Shown here: positions 12,425 through 24,737 of the stretch, one piece after another
Position numbering within the stretch: position 1 is the stretch's first letter
Layout: each line of letters opens with the position of its first letter
Assembly: GCA_947683425.1 (NCBI GenBank)
Contig: CANTUQ010000017.1
Location: 1,116,001-1,180,000, forward strand
DNA: 64,000 nt
Reading direction: 5' to 3'
Origin: Excoecaria cochinchinensis
Lineage: Eukaryota; Streptophyta; Magnoliopsida; Malpighiales; Euphorbiaceae
Program-made: the position numbers and the translations under genes
Notes under the pieces: model-generated
What the model saw: only the letters and a program-made list of their open reading frames with translations
What the model was told of the DNA's origin: nothing
Database searches by the model: none

Positions 12425-15400
12425 ATGGTCACCCCATTCTCAAATAGGTTTAACATAGCACTCGACAATCTTAGGACCTAGGAAGACCCCATTAGAAGCC
12501 TTTATTCCAATCTACGGGTTCTTAAGGATGGTCCAACATGATATGAACCTTTTTTTAGCAGCCCTGCTGTAGACACCGGATCCTGAGTCAGCCTAAATCA
12601 GAGTTATCAAATGATAATTAGATGCATGTTCATAGGCTAAAAGGTTGAAAGTGATGATTTCCTTGTCAAGTTTGGATTTTAGAACAAAAAATAATAAAAA
12701 ATAATAAAAAATGTATTAAAAATTAAATTTGAAAAATGGAGTTTGAAATTATAGTGTTTTTCGTTAAATTTGAAATTAAAAAAAATCAGATGTCAGCAGT
12801 GTCGGGGCTCATACGTGTGGCGCCTGCATGAGCGACACGCAGGGCGTCGCTCCGTGCTGGGCACGCGAGCGCGCCCGATGCCCGTCGCGCACACCAATGG
12901 GCATCGGTTGCCCATGATCTGCCGAAATCTCTAGTTTTTGCCCTTTTTCGGTTTTTTCTTGATTTTTTTTACTTTTCACATTTTTTTCAGGATTTTTAAT
13001 AATAATTACCTTTTTTGAACCCGAATTAAGGGGAATTTGATAAAAATTCAATTTTATTCCTTAATTAATTAGGTTTTCCATTTTTGTTGATATAAATAGA
13101 GAAATTTAGAAAGAAAAAAGGGAGGAATTCTTTTTGATAAAAAATCTTCATTTTCTTTGCTTTTCTTCTCCAAGAATTCTCTCTACATCTTTTTTGGGTT
13201 TTCTTCTCCAAATAAAAAAAAAAATATTTTAAGGTTAAAAATTCAATTTTTAATCAAGAATTATTCTTACGACAAAAAAAAATCATTCTTTGTTCTTAAA
13301 ATTTGTATTTATTTTTTGTTATCAATTATAATTTTTTGAAATAAAAAAAATAATTCTTTAGTCTTGAGAATTAAATTTATTTTCTTTATTTTTTTTAACA
13401 ATTTTAATCAATAATCATCCGTGAGACAAAGAAATCAATTCTTTGTTCTTGAGAATTAATTTCTTTTCTTCTATTATTTTTTAAGCAATTTTCTTTTGGA
13501 ATAAAATTTCAATTTATATTATTTTTATTTCTACTCGGTGAATCAAAACAAGGAAATCGATCATCTTCTCTCATTCCATCGAATCTAAAATCTGAGGGTA
13601 AACATTTTAGGCTCGATCTCATAATTTTATTCTTCTTTTATTTATTTTTGTTCATATTTAATTAGTAATCATGTAAATCTTTATATTTATTGTTTATTTA
13701 TTTATTTATTTTATGTTATCTTAGATATAAATTTAACCTTTTTGATATTTTTCTTTGTTACTTTTTTATTTACTTGATTATTCATTTTCTTTTATTTATC
13801 ATTATTATTTATCATCATTATTTTTCATTATTATTGTTATTTATCTATTTATTATTATTATTATTATTATTATTTATCATTTATTACTTCATGTTTTTTA
13901 ATTGACTTTATTGATTTAATTACTAACATTAATTTTATTTGTGCTTGTTTTTTGTTTTAAATCTTTGTTTTTCCTTATTTAAGCATCTATGCGAACGAAG
14001 GAGGAGATCCGGAGATTTATCATTTTTATTGTATTTATTTTTCGTTTATTTGTCTTTTTAATTTATTTGTCATGTAATTAGTAATAAAATCATTTATTTT
14101 ATGCACGTTTAATTAAAAATCACACAAAAATATTTTTATAAATAAATTGCGTTTTTCTAATAAAATGGGACTAATGTCCTAGTTTTTTCCATCCAAATAA
14201 ATTGTCACTTTAAAATTATTTTCTTTAACTATGCATGTGAGGACCAATGTCCTCATCCTTAATAAATACTCAGTTTTATGTATGATTTACATTTCATTTA
14301 CATTGGGGATTGAATTCCGCCCCTAGTTTTATTGTAATTTATTATATTTTTATTTACCCTTTTTTATCTTGCCTTTATTTATCGTTTTTATTATGTAATT
14401 GATATGCGCTCTAATTACTGCATTTAAATGAATGAGAAAAGGGATAAAATCTTAAATTCAAAACTCAATTGTAATTTAATTAAGGTATGGATAAATGGGA
14501 AGTCTCGAACCATCTCTGGTCTTAGGTTCAACGAGGTTAGAGGACCATCTCAATGTTCCATTGGGGTGGGGTCTCCAAAATATCTCTTGTTGCCCAAAAT
14601 AGGCCCAATTTGCATTGTCTTAGGCTCCATGAGGTTAGAGTACCATCTCAATGTCCTATTGGGATGGGGATTCCAAAATATCTCTGGCTTGCCCAAAATA
14701 GACATAGATGCGTTGTCTTAGGTTCATTGAGGCTAGATGACTTTTCCCAATGTTTTATTGGGTGGCCACTCCAAAAAACCTCGTTGCCAAAAATAGATGC
14801 CCTTGCAATCCCTTGCAAGTTTCATGAACCTCCCCCGAATGCCCTAAAAGCGGGTATTCAGGGCGGCTGAGGTTCGGCGCGCGTCACACTTGCAGTACTG
14901 GAATTCTAGGTTCCACGTGTTCCTTTTCACCCATTTAGAGGTATGCCCTTTACACAAAGAGTTTGTAGCCATTCTCCATGTAACCTTTGCTCTTAGGACT
15001 ATTCCTTATGTCCCTAGTTCCGTATCAAATTTTCTAATTGAGATTGTTAGGGCGCTGGGAATTCTACCCTCTGAGGTCAAGGGTTTGATGGATAGTGATA
15101 GCACTATTCTCCCAGAGATCCTCTTTGACAGCCTGTATCGGGTTGTAGACATTCCATCTTATCACATAGGGGCAATCCTGCTAATATGTTTTGCTCGCTA
15201 TCTAATACTAACTATTGATGATGGACTCATCGGTGACTATAGGCTTTTTGAAGTCAGCAATGGAGTCGGTGATGGTCGAACTCCTTTCCTACTGATCATG
15301 GTGAAGACTTTACTTGGCCTAAATGCCATGCAGGCAGACCCCTACACTCTTTTTACTGGTAGCCTTTTATTGATCCAGGTACCTCTAGTCATTTATTTGA

Positions 15401-16090
15401 AGGTGGTGCACCCCACGTGGATTTTCACACTAACTTTTCTTATTGGGAAATGCATCTCTCTAGGGATTTTTCCACAACCCGATGCCTAATTTTTACTCGA
15501 GATGAACTCAGCCCATTCCAGCGGCATTTTTGTTGTTGGATAAATTACCTATAATTTAGGTTTTCACCCCATCCTTTGGCTTTACTTTTGGTTAGAGAGC
15601 CAATTACGATTTTTCAACTCTAACAACCTTTTTCTTAAGTATGGCTATAGGAGAAGTTAATGCTGCTATATGAGCCCCCTTTGAGTGTAATTCACATATA
15701 TTCTCTAAGATATTTTGCCCCCTGGCAGAGATGATATGAGGTTGACTCTCCAAATAAGGGTGTCACGTGGTTGGCTACCATTGTTGAGGGAAACATCAGT
15801 TTCATGTGCCCTTGGCCGAGGCTTATTTATGTCAGTCAATACAGCCCTTCTAGTTGCGTGACATCCACATTTTGCATCATGGCCCATTGTACACGATAGT
15901 TCGGCAAAAAGCAAGATATTGTTTAAGAACCCTTATCTTTTTAGGGTGGCGAACTTCATCTCGAGTTACGATGGCCTTTGGAGATACCTACTAGTGAGGC
16001 ATACCATTCCTTTTATACATGTGTGTGACTTCAATACCACTTTTGAATACAAGTTGTGGGTTAGAAGAGATTATGACAATAGGGCCTTTT
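12425..16090 (+). pseudogene. aORF (DUF7745-like) accessory gene, old copy split by LTR-F
   Basis: Plus-strand copy of the Tat antisense accessory gene, so its parent element lies on the minus strand. It starts at ATG 12425 (MVTPFSNRF), is cut at 12567 by solo LTR-F, and resumes at 14894 with YWNSRFHVFLFTHLEVCPL, matching FWNPRFHVFQFSYQELCPL in T1. Exon 1 ends at 15378 (LLLIQ, then GTACCT). The acceptor is at 15639 (TTCTTAAG), and exon 2 opens with WL-stop-EKLMLLYEP. GNISFMCPWPRLIYVSQYSPSS follows near 15790. Intron position agrees with the other two copies. Multiple stops; non-functional. Confidence 0.75.
12568..14888 (+). repeat. Solo LTR-F, Tat lineage (2321 bp)
   Basis: Ends TGTAGACACC and GCGCGTCACA with flanking five-base duplications CCTGC (12563-12567) and CTTGC (14889-14893), 4 of 5 matching. 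Inside are a GC-rich block at 12796-12920 with arms CCGATGCCC/GGGCATCGG, a TATA box TATAAATA at 13091-13098, the conserved CTGAGGGTAAA word at 13592, and three 115-bp-scale repeats near the end (14510-14790). No PBS or internal region follows, so it is a solo LTR. Confidence 0.85.
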
Positions 16091-16388
16091 GGTTGAGGTG
16101 TTAGAGTGGTAAGGGCAGCAGCAGGGGCTAAAATAAAATGATTATGATTGTCTACAAAAAATGCTACCTTTATTAGAATTATCCCGCTCATACATCTACT
16201 ACAACATGTTACAAAAATAAATTTCTTATCCATTACATGTTAATCATATGCTCTAACTTAACTTATGCATGCATTCCTATCTGCCTGCACTATATGGCAA
16301 CAATGATAATAATGACATGACATTCAATGAAAAATCACAAATTTCTATTTAATCCCAAGGGGTGACACAGTACATCCAACTCCTATTA

Positions 16389-16575
16389 TCAATCAGCCCT
16401 CGCAGGTTTTCTTGATTGAACATTCTCTCTCAAACCTCTAATTTTTTCCTTGGGCTCCTTTTTTAGATTTTTGCCCTAGCGAGGTTCCCAATTTTAGCAA
16501 GGCCATTTCTTTTTTAGTTTTTAACTCGCAGGGCTATTTTGTTCTCTTCTTTTTGTCTTTTTCCTTTACCCATGG
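16389..16575 (-). ncRNA. Post-integrase hairpin cluster, old copy
   Basis: On the minus strand this follows the decayed integrase end and aligns with 39783-39922 of T1. The best hairpin pairs TCAATCA with TGATTGA (16419-16413 with 16395-16389) around a loop AGAAAACCTGCGAGGGC. T1 has CCGATCG/CGATTGG around nearly the same loop, so the stem has changed on both sides together. A GGGC/GCCC hairpin corresponds to the second T1 hairpin. The role is unknown. Confidence 0.55.
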
Positions 16576-16589
16576 AATCTTTTCAACCT

Positions 16590-19080
16590 ATCAACATTAA
16601 TTGGTTCCTTAAACTCGTTCCCATTGATATTAGTTAAAATGGCCACCCTTTTTGACAGTAGCTTCTTAAACACAAATGGTCCTTCCTAGTTGCGCCTGAA
16701 TTTGCCTCTTTAATCTAGAATGCTTGGTCTCATATGCTTGAATACCAAGTCACATTCTTTAAATGATGGCCTTTAACCTTTTAGCCAAAAGACTGAGCTA
16801 ACCTCTTATAGTATAACTAGTTGTGATAATAAGCCCTCATTTGGTTCTCATCTAATATATTCAGCTATATCAGCCCATGCCTTGCCCATTCCGACTATGG
16901 CAACTTGGTTTCTAGGGTGACCCTCAATGACCGGAGTTCGATTTCCATCAGTAACATCGCCTCCATCCCATATACAAAAGAGAAAGGAATTGCTCCTATT
17001 AAAGTCCTAACAGTTGTCCACTAACCCCAAAGGGCAAATGGTAGCTTTTTTACCCAAAAGTCTAAATAGTCTTAGACAAGATCTTTTTCAAGTTCTTATT
17101 TGCTACCTCAACCGTCCCATTGCCCTGCAGTTGGCAAGGAGAAGAACTATGATGTTGTATCTTATAATTTGTTTTGCATTTGTTTGGTCTCTGCTTGAAA
17201 TTAGACCCCAGTGTTTAACATCACAAGATGAGGTACCCTCATCTATAGATTAAATTTTGTTTGATGAATCGTGTCATTTCTTGTGCCCCCAACATTTTGA
17301 AGGATTCAACTTCTATCCACTCGTGAAGTAGCCAATGGCAACCACCATGTATCTGTGCCGATTCAAAGCTATTGGGTGGATCTCCCCCATAATATCTACC
17401 CCCTACGCTGAGAAAGGCCATAGAGATAACAAATTGCATAGTTATGAAATTGGCAGATGACTAAGATTTGCCTATTGTTGACATTGATGGCAAAGCTTCA
17501 CATATCTCGAGCAGTCGGTGTCCATTAGCCAAACGAATCCTTGACACATGATCTTCCTTATAAGTGCCAAACCATTCATGTGAGCCCCATAGGTCCTAGC
17601 ATGCATCTGTTCCATCACCTTTTTAGCTTTTTTCTCATTTAATCATCTCTATTGAACACCATCAGTTTATCTCCTGTACAATTCTCCATCTATACTTATA
17701 AACTGGGTAAACAACTTTCTAATTAGCCTTTAATCTTTCTCTATGGCTTCTTTCGATAATACTGACCTTTCTTGATAGTTTTGGATATCATTGAACCACA
17801 GCCTCCCATCGGTTTCCTATAAGTTGATAATCTATTAACTCTCAAAGCAAGGCTTGATCACTATAGTCACTTCCTTTGGGTTATCCCATATAGATACTAC
17901 GGTTACTAGGGCATCAACTAACTAATTCTCAACCCGAGGCACATGCCTGAAAGTGCATGCCTCAAACTAGCCACTTAAGTCATTCAAGTATTCTACATAT
18001 GGCACCAACCGCTCTTTTCTTATGGACCATTTGACCTTTACCTAATAAATTACTAAAGACGAGTCCCCAAATACCTCGATAGTCTTTTCCCCCAGGGCTA
18101 TTAAGGCTTCCAACCCATATAGGCAAGCTTTATACTTGGCTCCATTGGTAGTTACTTTGTATCCCAATTTCTTAGCTACGGGGAGTTTTTCACCATCAGG
18201 TGTGGCAAGAATAACTCTTGGGTTGCTTCTTTATTGTTTATGGCCCCATCAAAGTACATCTGCCAACCCTAAACCACTATGGTTTTAATGCTTTCATTTG
18301 AGAATTCATAGATAATCTGATCCCTATCTAATAGATGGTCAGCCAGGAACTCGATAACTGATCGTCCATTGATCATCTTCCTTGTGATGTACTCTACTTT
18401 AAATTCATGCAACAAGAGAAACCACCTTCCCATTTTCACCAGTAGGGATTATATCGACCAAAGGTACCTAAAAGGATTGTGTTTGGCTACTACTTGTATC
18501 CAATAAGAATGGAAGTAGTGTCTCAGCTTTGTGGAAGCCTATACTATTGCTAAGTAGATCTTCTCGACATCGACATACTTGGCTTCATACAGAAGGAATT
18601 TCTTACTCAGATAGTACATGACAAATTCTATCCTGAATTCATCCTACTAAGCTACATGGCTCCTATTGAACTCTGTTCCACGGCTAGATAAAAGATCAAT
18701 GGCTTTGAAGGTCGAGGTGATTGGAGAATAAGGGGATGTAGAAGATATTCCCGTATCATCATTCCATTTAATCGATTAGTCTTTTCTTAGAAGCTTGAAG
18801 ATCAGTTCACATATGGAGGTGATCTTAGCAATAAATCGGTTGATGTACTGAATCCATCTTAGAAACCCTCTAAATCTCTTTCTCCTTTTTAGGTATTGGC
18901 ATTTCCATGATGGCCTTCACCTTGTTTGGATCCACTTTAATCCCTCATTGACTGATTATATGAACCAACAACTTAACTGAGGTAAACCCAAACACACATT
19001 TCTTTGGGTTGAGGTGGAGATTATAGTTGTCAATCCTTTTGAAGAACTTCTCTAAAGGTCATTAGGTTTTCACTTTCACA
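16590..19080 (-). pseudogene. pol: Tat-lineage pol, decayed (RT end, RNaseH, aRNaseH, integrase)
   Basis: No long frame survives, but homology to T1 pol is collinear on the minus strand. RT end/connection lies near 18790-19080 (NRFIAKITSICELIFKLLRK near 18800). An RNase H follows, then an archaeal-type RNase H near 18060-18270 (WQMYFDGAINN). Integrase lies near 17000-17440 (open piece 17439-17239 with VEVESFKMLGAQEMTRFIKQN), and the integrase tail is at 16590-16740. gag, protease and most of RT are missing. It is the parent of the aORF copy at 12425-16090. Confidence 0.75.
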
Positions 19081-19109
19081 AAAGATATATATCTAGCCAC
19101 TCTAAAATA

Positions 19110-20339
19110 TGTTCCTACTTTAAGAACGTGATTAGAGTTTTTATAAAAGTAAAACTCTTTTCTTAACATATATCTATATATATATGTAAATAAGTTTTAA
19201 AACCCTAATAGGTAAATAATGATATTATCTCTAATTCAAAATTAAGAGATATTTATATTATATATATAAATATTTATTTATTTATTTATTTCTTATTCAA
19301 AATAATAAGAAATATTATATTAATACATACTATTATCTCATATTCAAAATAAGAGATATATGTATATGTACATATATAAATATAAATAAATATGTAATTT
19401 CGAAATTAAATATAAATACCTTTATTTATATATTATTCCGAAATGACCTAATAAAATCCATTTTGTTCATTTTGGTCTTGGTGTGTGACCCAATAGATTT
19501 ATATTATGTTGGCAGTGGGCCTAATCCCATAATAAGCCCACAAGTCATAATTGGTCTCTAGCAAGACATTATGACTACCCAAATAATATAAATATCGTTA
19601 GTCCGATTTTAACCTGACAATAGAACATGTTATTATCCTTTGGTCACACGATATCTTGTTTGAACATAAGTCATGGTTCATGTCAAACTTAAATTGTTCA
19701 AACATATAATTTCTCGATCACTAAGCAGACTGATAAATTCAAATGACATTGATCGCACTATCAATTCATTTGAGCACGGCCATGCATTTTACAGTCCTAC
19801 TTATCGAGGGGCCCAAAAGATATTTCTCTCATAAGAGAGGGACAAATTCCATCTTGATTATTCATTTTCCTCTGCACAATTCTCACTATGTCCGATCATA
19901 AACTTTATAATTATCCGATTAAAGATAACGTTTGATTATGTCAAAACATAATGTTCCTTATGTTGGAAACCATGATAATCTCAGGTCAAAGGATTCACTA
20001 ACATATCTATTATAAGATCACTTATGACACTATCCCACGAAGTGATCTTACAATGGGTTTATCCAGTGCTTTGTTCTCTAGCAAGTACCTATAGATTTGA
20101 TTTATATCATCATATATAATCATCCCATGATTATCAATGCAAATCTATACTAGTCTTAATTTATCTTTATGCCCTTTAGTGATAAATGACTAAGGATAAA
20201 ATGAATAATATCGTTATTCATAAACATTACAATAATGTAACATGCCAATAATATTAATGTGAAGAAAACCATTATATAAATGAAAATGTAATGATTATAT
20301 CAAGGTTCAAATGTTTGGCGTAGGGCATAACCACTAACA
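19110..20339 (-). repeat. Ty1/copia-like LTR (probable)
   Basis: The minus-strand start TGTTAGTGGTTATGCCCTAC at 20339 and the interior (GAGCACGGCCATGCATTTTA, AGGGGCCCAAAAGATAT read on the plus strand) are the type I associate with plant copia LTRs. The other end is less sure; TGTTCCTAC at 19110 is my best guess. No target duplication was found, and it lies at the junction of a Tat pol remnant and a Tat LTR start. Confidence 0.5.
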
Positions 20340-20664
20340 CGTAGCGCACAAGGCGCGCGTGCTGGGCCAGCGCGAATGTGCGTGGCATCGTGCGCACGAT
20401 GCTTGCACGCGCGCCTGCGCGTTGCCGCAGCTGACGCTCGGAATTTTTTTTTATTTTCTAATTTAACTAAAAATATTGTAATTTTAAGCCCCCATTTTTC
20501 AAAACTAATTTTTAAAATATTTTTTATTATTTTTTTACTTTTTTTCACTCCAAAATGCAAATTTGAAAAGAAAATAATCACTTTTAACCTTTTTGCCTGT
20601 GGAAAGGTGTTTTATCATCACTGGGTAACTCTGATCTAGGCTGCCTCAGGACCCGATGTCTACA
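20340..20664 (-). repeat. Tat-lineage LTR, first 325 bp
   Basis: Read on the minus strand it starts TGTAGACATCGGGTCCTGAG at 20664, like LTR-F and LTR-X. It includes the GC-rich block (20340-20440) with an 18-base perfect palindrome GCATCGTGCGCACGATGC at 20385-20402. The rest is cut off by the copia-like LTR. Confidence 0.7.
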
Positions 20665-21424
20665 GTTATTGTTTTAAAAGAGAAAAGAAAAGAAAATGTT
20701 TGTTTGTACCTTCGAGTACCTATACGTTTACTCGTTATCCACAACAATGAGTTTACAAGTGTAATGACGTGTTTGATTATGATGTGAAACAATGTGAATT
20801 GATATTGTCTTATGCATGCAATATATATATATTATGTGAAATTATTATTCTGATGAATGTATACATATATGTAGTTAAGCTTGTGATGCTTCATTTTTTT
20901 ATATGTGTACCATGTGTATATGATTTGCATTTGATGGCCATTGTGAGTGGTCATTCATCTTTTGTTTTTCCCACTAAGCCATTGGGCTTAGTACGGGTGT
21001 TTCACCCGTGTAGGTGTGGATTTTGTAGCAGTTTTTGGGAGTTTTGAACCGCAGTAGTCAAGGCCAACACAATAGGATGGGCTTTTGATAGATGCTTAGG
21101 CATGTGCTTATTGTAATCTTTAGATGTATAGCTTTTGGCATTGTAATAAGTTTTGGATTATGTAATTCTAGAATTTGTAATTATCCAAGAATTATATGAT
21201 ATTTTCAGTTGTAATGAACACATTTTGAATATGAATGATTGCGATTTGGAGAAATGTTATTGTACACAATTCTGTAATTGTTTATGAATTGATGTTCAGT
21301 TATGCTTTAGTTATATTGATTATGTTATGTATGCTTGCTTCTATGTGTGACAACCCTTGCCTATAAGGGTACTGACTTCTCTTGTGGGGTGAGTCTCCCT
21401 ACGTATAGGTAAGGGGTGTTATAG
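20665..21424 (+). repeat. LTR-C, Tekay-type LTR, 3' part
   Basis: Plus-strand LTR end GGGGTGTTATA at 21424. Contains the double hairpin shared with LTR-D: CTAAGCC/GGCTTAG (20974-20980, 20985-20991) followed by ACGGGTG/CACCCGT (20993-20999, 21003-21009). The 5' part is missing. No PBS follows, so it is a solo or 3' LTR remnant. Confidence 0.7.
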
Positions 21425-21429
21425 CTGAT

Positions 21430-22038
21430 CATAGAAAAATTAGTCTGGTCTCCACTCTTGACTGCTTGCGGTGCTTGCTGCAACCTAGGGTCATTCTTCC
21501 GAGCATAAAAAATTATTTGCTTCAGACTAGGCCTAGCTTTCAGCTGGGCAATCAGAAGCAATTCTCCATCTACTATGCTACAATGCTAGAGTTAAAACTA
21601 ACTTCATACTTAACGCATCAGCAACCACATTTGCTTTGCCTGGATGGTAGTCCACTATAAGTCATAATCCTTGAACAATTCCAACCACCGCCGCTATCTA
21701 AGATTGAGCTCTTTCTGATTGAGAAGATACATAAGACTCTTGTGGTCAGTGAAAATCTTGCATGTCTCACCATACAAATAATGGAACCATATCTTAAGGC
21801 CAAACACAACTGCAGCTAATTCCAAATCATGCGTAGGATAGTTCTGCTCATGCGATTTCAACTGCCTTGACACGTACGCTATTACCTTCCCATCCTGCAT
21901 CAGAACACAACCAAGTCCAATACCCGAAGCATCATTGTGCAAGGTATACTCCTTACTCGAAGTGGGTTGAGTAAGTGCAGGAGCTTCCACAAGCCTTCTT
22001 TTCAACTGGTCAAAACTGGCTTGACACCTATTTTTCAA
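21430..22038 (-). pseudogene. pol: Tekay-type RNase H and start of linker
   Basis: The open piece 22038-21694 reads LHNDASGIGLGCVLMQDG, VIAYVSRQLKSHEQNYPTHD, LELAAVVFGLKIW and IFTDHKSLMYLLNQKELNL, the gypsy RNase H signature with the D, E and D positions present. Homology continues after a stop to 21430 (LKARPSLKQIIFYARKNDPRLQ, the linker before integrase). Integrase is absent because the element is truncated against LTR-C at 21424. Confidence 0.85.
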
Positions 22039-22169
22039 TCAAACTTAACTCCTTTTCGAAGTAACTTGGTCAAAGGTGATGCAATTACAGAAAACCCTTT
22101 AACAGATCGTTTATAATAACCTACTGACCCTAGAAAGCTTCTCACTTCTGGCACATTCCGAGGTGGCTT

Positions 22170-22715
22170 CTAATTCATTATCGCCTCAATCTTAGATGGG
22201 TTAACCCTGATACCTTCAGAGGAAACAATAAGACCTAAGAAAGACACTTCTTTAAGCCAAAAATCACACTTACTGAGCTTTGCAAATAACTGGTGATCCC
22301 TCAAAATCTGAAGCACAACACGCAGATGCTCTTCGTGCTCATACTCATCCTTTGAATACACCAATATGTCTTCGATAAACACAACTACAAATATATCAAG
22401 ATATGGCCAGAACACCCTGTCCATCAAATCTATAAAAGCCGCCGGCGCATTCGTCGACCCAAATGGCATCACTAAAAACTCATAGTGACCATACCACATC
22501 CTAAAGGCAGTCTTAGGAACATCCACATCCTTCACCCAAAGCTGATAGTAACCAAATCGCAAATCAATCTTGGAAAATACTCCAACACCTCTCAACTGAT
22601 CAAACAAGTCTTCTATTCTTGGCAACAAATACTTATTCTTCACGGTAACCTTATAAATCTGTCGATAATCGATGCACATCCTCAAAGTACCATCCTTTTT
22701 CTTGACAAACAACAC
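22170..22715 (-). pseudogene. pol: Tekay-type reverse transcriptase, broken
   Basis: RT fragment of 181 residues: VKKKDGTLRMCIDYRQI, FSKIDLRFGYYQLWV (first catalytic Asp kept), FLVMPFGSTNAPAAFIDLMD, and the active-site box VVFIEDILVYS. The usual box is F(I/V)DDILVYS, so the first of the paired aspartates has become glutamate. Stops separate it from the RNase H piece at 22038 and from the upstream protease. Part of the minus-strand element 21425-26491. Confidence 0.88.
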
Positions 22716-23312
22716 TGGAGCACCCCACGAAGAAATGCTAGGTCTAATAAAGCCCTTGCCAATAGCTCCTGCAATTGAATCTTTAATTCTTTTAATTCTA
22801 CAAGAACCATTCGATAAGGAGCTTTAGAAATGGGAACAATACCCAACAGAATTTCTATAGATAGAGCTCTACTTCTCTTTCTGGTGGTAAGCCAAGCAAC
22901 TCCTTAGGAAATACATCCATAAACTCACTTACTACTGATATATCTTAAATCTTTACTTGGTCATGACTAGAATCCAAAACCAAAGCCAGAAAAGCCTCAA
23001 ATCCTTTCCTCAAAAATCGCCTAACTTGCATAGCCGAAATCACACTATTTAAAGGACTAGAACCCAAACCCCGTACAACCACTAGAGACTTATCACAATC
23101 CTTAGTCACTACCATCTTCCTATGATAATCAACCACCACTTAGTGCTTACACTACTAGTCCATACCCAAAATCAGATCAAATTCATAGAAAGCAGGCCAA
23201 TGAAATTAACTGGAAACTCTTTTCCTTGCACTACTAAAGGACAATTCTTATACACCCTACTCACATTGAAACTATGCCCTAAAGGACTAGTCACACATAT
23301 CTCATAATCTAA

Positions 23313-23762
23313 CTAATCGGCAGTGGGAAAATTAACACACAACTTTTCAGAACATAAGTATGAGTGTGTGGAACCAGGGTCTATTAGAGCATGCATTTTA
23401 GTGAAAAAGAGTAAAAACATACCAACTATCACTTTTGGAGAATCCTGCTCATCCCAAGCCTTTAACGCATATGCCCTAGCTTCAGAGGAAGCTCCATCTC
23501 TAGGCTGTCTACCATGACCTTGCCCTCTTCCTCTACCATGGCTAGCTTGAGGGGCATTAGACCCCGCTCGGCTAGCCTCCTGATGCTCCTGGGTGTTCTC
23601 AAACGACTTTGGGCAATTGGCCAGGAAATGCTCCGTGCTCCCACATCTAAAACAACCTCCTGTCAACCAACGACATTCACCCCGATTGCACTTGTTACAG
23701 TGCAAACACTCCGGCACATTATCACCTATGCCACCCGAAGCACCTCTACCAACACCAGACAC
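23313..23762 (-). pseudogene. gag-pro: Tekay-type nucleocapsid zinc knuckle and protease start
   Basis: 149 open residues. A CCHC zinc knuckle CFRCGSTEHFLANC is followed by a basic, Gly-rich stretch (GRGRGQGHGRQPRDG). The aspartic protease start is MHALIDPGSTHSYLCS, where D-P-G-S-T is the usual form in this lineage. The frame ends at 23313; homology to the protease and the linker before RT continues with stops to about 22740. Confidence 0.85.
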
Positions 23763-24626
23763 TTGAGAAGATCCTTATCTTCTTCCTCTTGTAGCAAGAC
23801 TATTGGTAGACTCATCCGGAGAAATCACTTGAGCGTTCTTAGACCTCTTCCCCGAAGATAAGCCTCCCCGAGAGGGATATCTCCTTTGAGCCCTTTCTCT
23901 TAAAATGGTTTCATAACGTTCCACTCGTATCGCTGCCCACACAATCTAATAATAACTGACAATTTGAGAAGTTATCAAAGAAATTAACAATGCCTTGATG
24001 GACTCATTCAGCCCCTCTTCAAAATGTTGACAGCAAAAATCTTCAGTGAGGACACCCTGCGGCATATATTTACTAAGCCTACTAAATTCCTTCTCATAAT
24101 TTGCTACAGACAAAGTCCTCTGCTTAAGATTCAAAAACTGCTTCCATCTAGCGTCCTTATAAGCCTTGGTTGCATACATATTATGAGACACTTGCATGAA
24201 AAATTCCCATGTAATCAGGTCAGGTAACTACGGGTGCCTTAGAACCAGTTTTCAATAATCATAGGCGGAACCTTACAAGAGGGACACAACACATTCAACT
24301 TCCATTTCCGGTGAACATCAAATCTCCTCCAATACTTTTCTTACTTTTTTAATCCAAAATTCTACTTTGTCGGACTCGTCAAAACTAGTCCGACAAAAAT
24401 CCTCAGCTTCAAACTTCCTCATCATCTCGATTGGAGCCCTCGATGCAGCCACCCTTTCCAAAACTCTAGCCATATCCTATGATATCTTAAGCATGGCCTC
24501 AAAAGGTATGGCTGGAGCCTCAGGTTGCACCCTCATCGACTGAGCTAGACTAGAAACTGACGGATCTTAGTTCCAGGGATTCACACTCTCAGCTGAACCC
24601 TCAAGCAATCCTGGCGTGGAATCCAT
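23763..24626 (-). pseudogene. gag: Tekay-type gag, N-terminal and capsid part
   Basis: Start ATG at 24626 (MDSTPGLLEGSAES), matching element A. Stops follow within 25 codons. The open piece 24197-23946 carries the capsid signature AYKDARWKQFLNLKQRTLSVANYEKEFSRLSKYMP. The decayed region continues into the zinc knuckle. Confidence 0.8.
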
Positions 24627-24713
24627 TCTAACTACAAAACACAAGGACATCCACATCTAGCCAACACAATTCTAAACGCATTTGTATTCTATAGCCACCC
24701 AGAAATACCTAAA

Positions 24714-24730
24714 CCTATGCTCTGATACCA
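24714..24730 (-). other. Primer binding site, initiator-Met tRNA type
   Basis: TGGTATCAGAGCATAGG on the minus strand, seven bases from the LTR-E edge. TGGTATCAGAGC is the standard plant initiator-Met complement. Confidence 0.9.
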
Positions 24731-24737
24731 ATAAAAT

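Noticed and set aside
16389..16575. tRNA or snoRNA gene
   Set aside because: The hairpins do not form a cloverleaf or carry box motifs; they align with the post-integrase hairpins of T1.
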